The translations under genes and the position numbers were made by a program. The notes under the pieces were generated by a model. It made no database searches. It was not told the DNA's origin and worked only from the letters and a program-made list of their open reading frames with translations. This document shows, in pieces, positions 63,701 to 64,000 of a stretch of DNA of 64,000 bases. Each line of letters opens with the position of its first letter. Positions within the stretch are counted from its first letter, which is position 1. This stretch comes from Phytophthora colocasiae (taxonomy: Eukaryota; Oomycota; Peronosporomycetes; Peronosporales; Peronosporaceae): positions 310,001 to 374,000 of the forward strand of contig JAGKQI010000096.1 in assembly GCA_018806915.1 (NCBI GenBank). Direction: 5' to 3'.

Positions 63701-64000
63701 GTGAATGCGACCCTCAGCAACGAGGTCGTGGGGATAATTGCATGTGGATACTTTTACGCTTGGTTTCTCTGTGGAATCGGTTCGTGATTGCGAAGCGCCC
63801 GCGCTACGCAGCAATGGCTTACGACCAAGCTTCCCGTATTACAGCACACCATCGAGTGGAGTGGACACAGTTGTGCACTGAATTCCCTGAACTCCTTTAT
63901 TTTTCGCTTATCGATGAACTACTGGAAACTGGGACTCTCAAATTGTTCCTCCGCACGTTCATGAAAGGAAAAGTAGATACAATAGTATTCTTGAAGGCAA
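60742..64000 (+). CDS. Long HEAT-type protein, probably the N-terminal part of an ATR-like kinase (3' truncated)
   Basis: The frame is open from ATG 60742 to the end of the window (1,086 codons) with no intron needed, so the gene continues to the right. The protein is helical and Leu-rich throughout, as in HEAT repeats (LRKLLPKLMRPVASLATDKA, QVSISTERLFVRLVLMFLKA). The last ~80 residues (CMWILLRLVSLWNRF, QLCTEFPELLYFSLIDELL) resemble the UME region that precedes the FAT and kinase domains in ATR/Mec1/Rad3. A basic motif PRKRKR near residue 510 may be nuclear localisation. ATR senses single-stranded DNA at stalled forks. No kinase domain lies in the window, so another HEAT-repeat protein remains possible. 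Confidence 0.55.
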   Translation, partial: MVERPAADEAEKSDVDSLLQIVRAHQHQHDDREYDSSAPAAIRRCKTMLTKLRKLLPKLMRPVASLATDKAVLVLKDLCQLLTMLLGGGACPHSMTLFMENGTGVMQDNNSVASGFPSYPTMATMLFYMVSFYTNESLREAQRDVRGVTLQMVLFLQKNDVYGFIHFFRDTVQLLEDCFLLEESLKDRDSIDVLSGGANIACYLDTAIHVYQDADGPLGAKSNVALCGCMPITDLNELYERREQLKQMLPSIHVGSYRAVVALRQSVVILAESIVREHNVILEGEQSLGRLSQLVELFIVKNEELVKGADVVYVNGAVSSLDASEITRSTLRLLHTMLQVSISTERLFVRLVLMFLKARDLQEANPRILKACATILELIGDLFPRLSKFATDALWPSFESWISANMDLGRRASRESKGSVEIIWISVLSILSAYTSQANTSSPASLFMDLLENFDLKVSNPAVVSRIITGIHRMLSAKEMLTKVVRFLSKELVRNGKNAMSSSQYPSAPRKRKRSDLSVDRASSLLLLRRENGIQLHEKLGRWILDLITIGNGSDRKSIVGISTVLRVILPLRRYIVSFARLESFAVFRSLLQRVDLIVSTNAPSLASLTSEYVDLWIILLRYFDDHELEKYRNLLIKVVESVETQGLFARSIERDKCFTVPDCWEYLELLELYQRHSKCHDLAPLERPDCVSYAHLRSADSVLDVLFRKPVALRGPFLVYFVWSRPVMLSISDNDSWRNALPWKVAYRAILQESSLDVVVCTYLALTPLLAFFVVSGKLTSPKKLTTCIMEAFSGKIQRTASVTVSSAITQACGAVLCAAAFGQACAEGENQFSGIQDSSLCWRMKSCQCRKVSTGRQAMPIPLVLVEPIICDETGAAAENMQVVKINALSSVFEHCEIDFGSDETAMKFVERLLTCFGHRSEPIRQAVLETVYHQPRLLDAMIDPAKDGLDGLMERLEALITTAELSHDTSVIAAMMQASGSIGCECDPQQRGRGDNCMWILLRLVSLWNRFVIAKRPRYAAMAYDQASRITAHHRVEWTQLCTEFPELLYFSLIDELLETGTLKLFLRTFMKGKVDTIVFLKA

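Overview
The window looks like nuclear DNA of an oomycete, most likely Phytophthora or a close relative. The genes are eukaryotic housekeeping genes packed tightly on both strands. Introns are short (about 55-125 nt, GT-AG). Oomycete-type initiator motifs (TCATTC core) lie upstream of several genes. Three degraded or mobile families resemble ones expanded in Phytophthora: a Ty3/gypsy chromodomain element, a MULE/FAR1-like transposase and a multi-pass membrane protein family. No species can be named from sequence alone, and no database was searched.

Layout. 1-3.4 kb: the end of an unidentified gene, a PAAT-like gene (minus) and SEC63 (plus). 3.4-5.8 kb: gene-poor, with a putative ~600 bp terminal-inverted-repeat element that carries a 77-bp tandem repeat. 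5.8-13.5 kb: a secreted papain-like cysteine protease gene split by a 5.9-kb LTR retrotransposon with two LTRs that look identical and a 5-bp target duplication. 14.5-20.7 kb: a membrane HECT ubiquitin ligase, an AlkB-like dioxygenase, an F-box/cytochrome b5 protein, a UPF0598 protein and an unknown protein. 20.8-26.5 kb: three nearly identical copies of a B12D/NDUFA4-like gene, two of them in a ~530-bp inverted duplication, surrounded by transposase and membrane-protein pseudogenes. 26.9-45.1 kb: a dense housekeeping block (3-ketodihydrosphingosine reductase, Prp22/DHX8 helicase, C2H2 zinc-finger protein, CCT-theta, Dbp7/DDX31 helicase, Gemin2, maspardin, an OB/CCCH/methyltransferase protein, a beta-propeller protein, a RasGAP). 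45.1-47.2 kb: gene-free. 47.2-64 kb: a PIG-X/PBN1-like gene, unknown and DUF1279 genes, a giant three-module EMAP-like WD protein, eIF1, mitochondrial ribosomal protein mL43 and the start of a long ATR-like gene that runs off the window.

The genes do not form a pathway. Several belong to shared processes: splicing (DHX8, Gemin2), ER biogenesis and lipids (SEC63, KDSR, PIG-X), ubiquitin (HECT, F-box), mitochondria (B12D copies, mL43, DUF1279, UPF0598) and DNA repair (AlkB-like, ATR-like). Many neighbours are divergent pairs 73-300 bp apart, and several of those gaps hold CCAATCA boxes. I found no CRISPR array, bacterial operon, canonical tRNA or rRNA gene, and no convincing RXLR or CRN effector. 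The strongest unusual signals are the young retrotransposon inside the protease gene, the B12D triplication, and three unusual domain fusions (F-box + cytochrome b5; OB + CCCH + methyltransferase; EF-hand + triple EMAP module).
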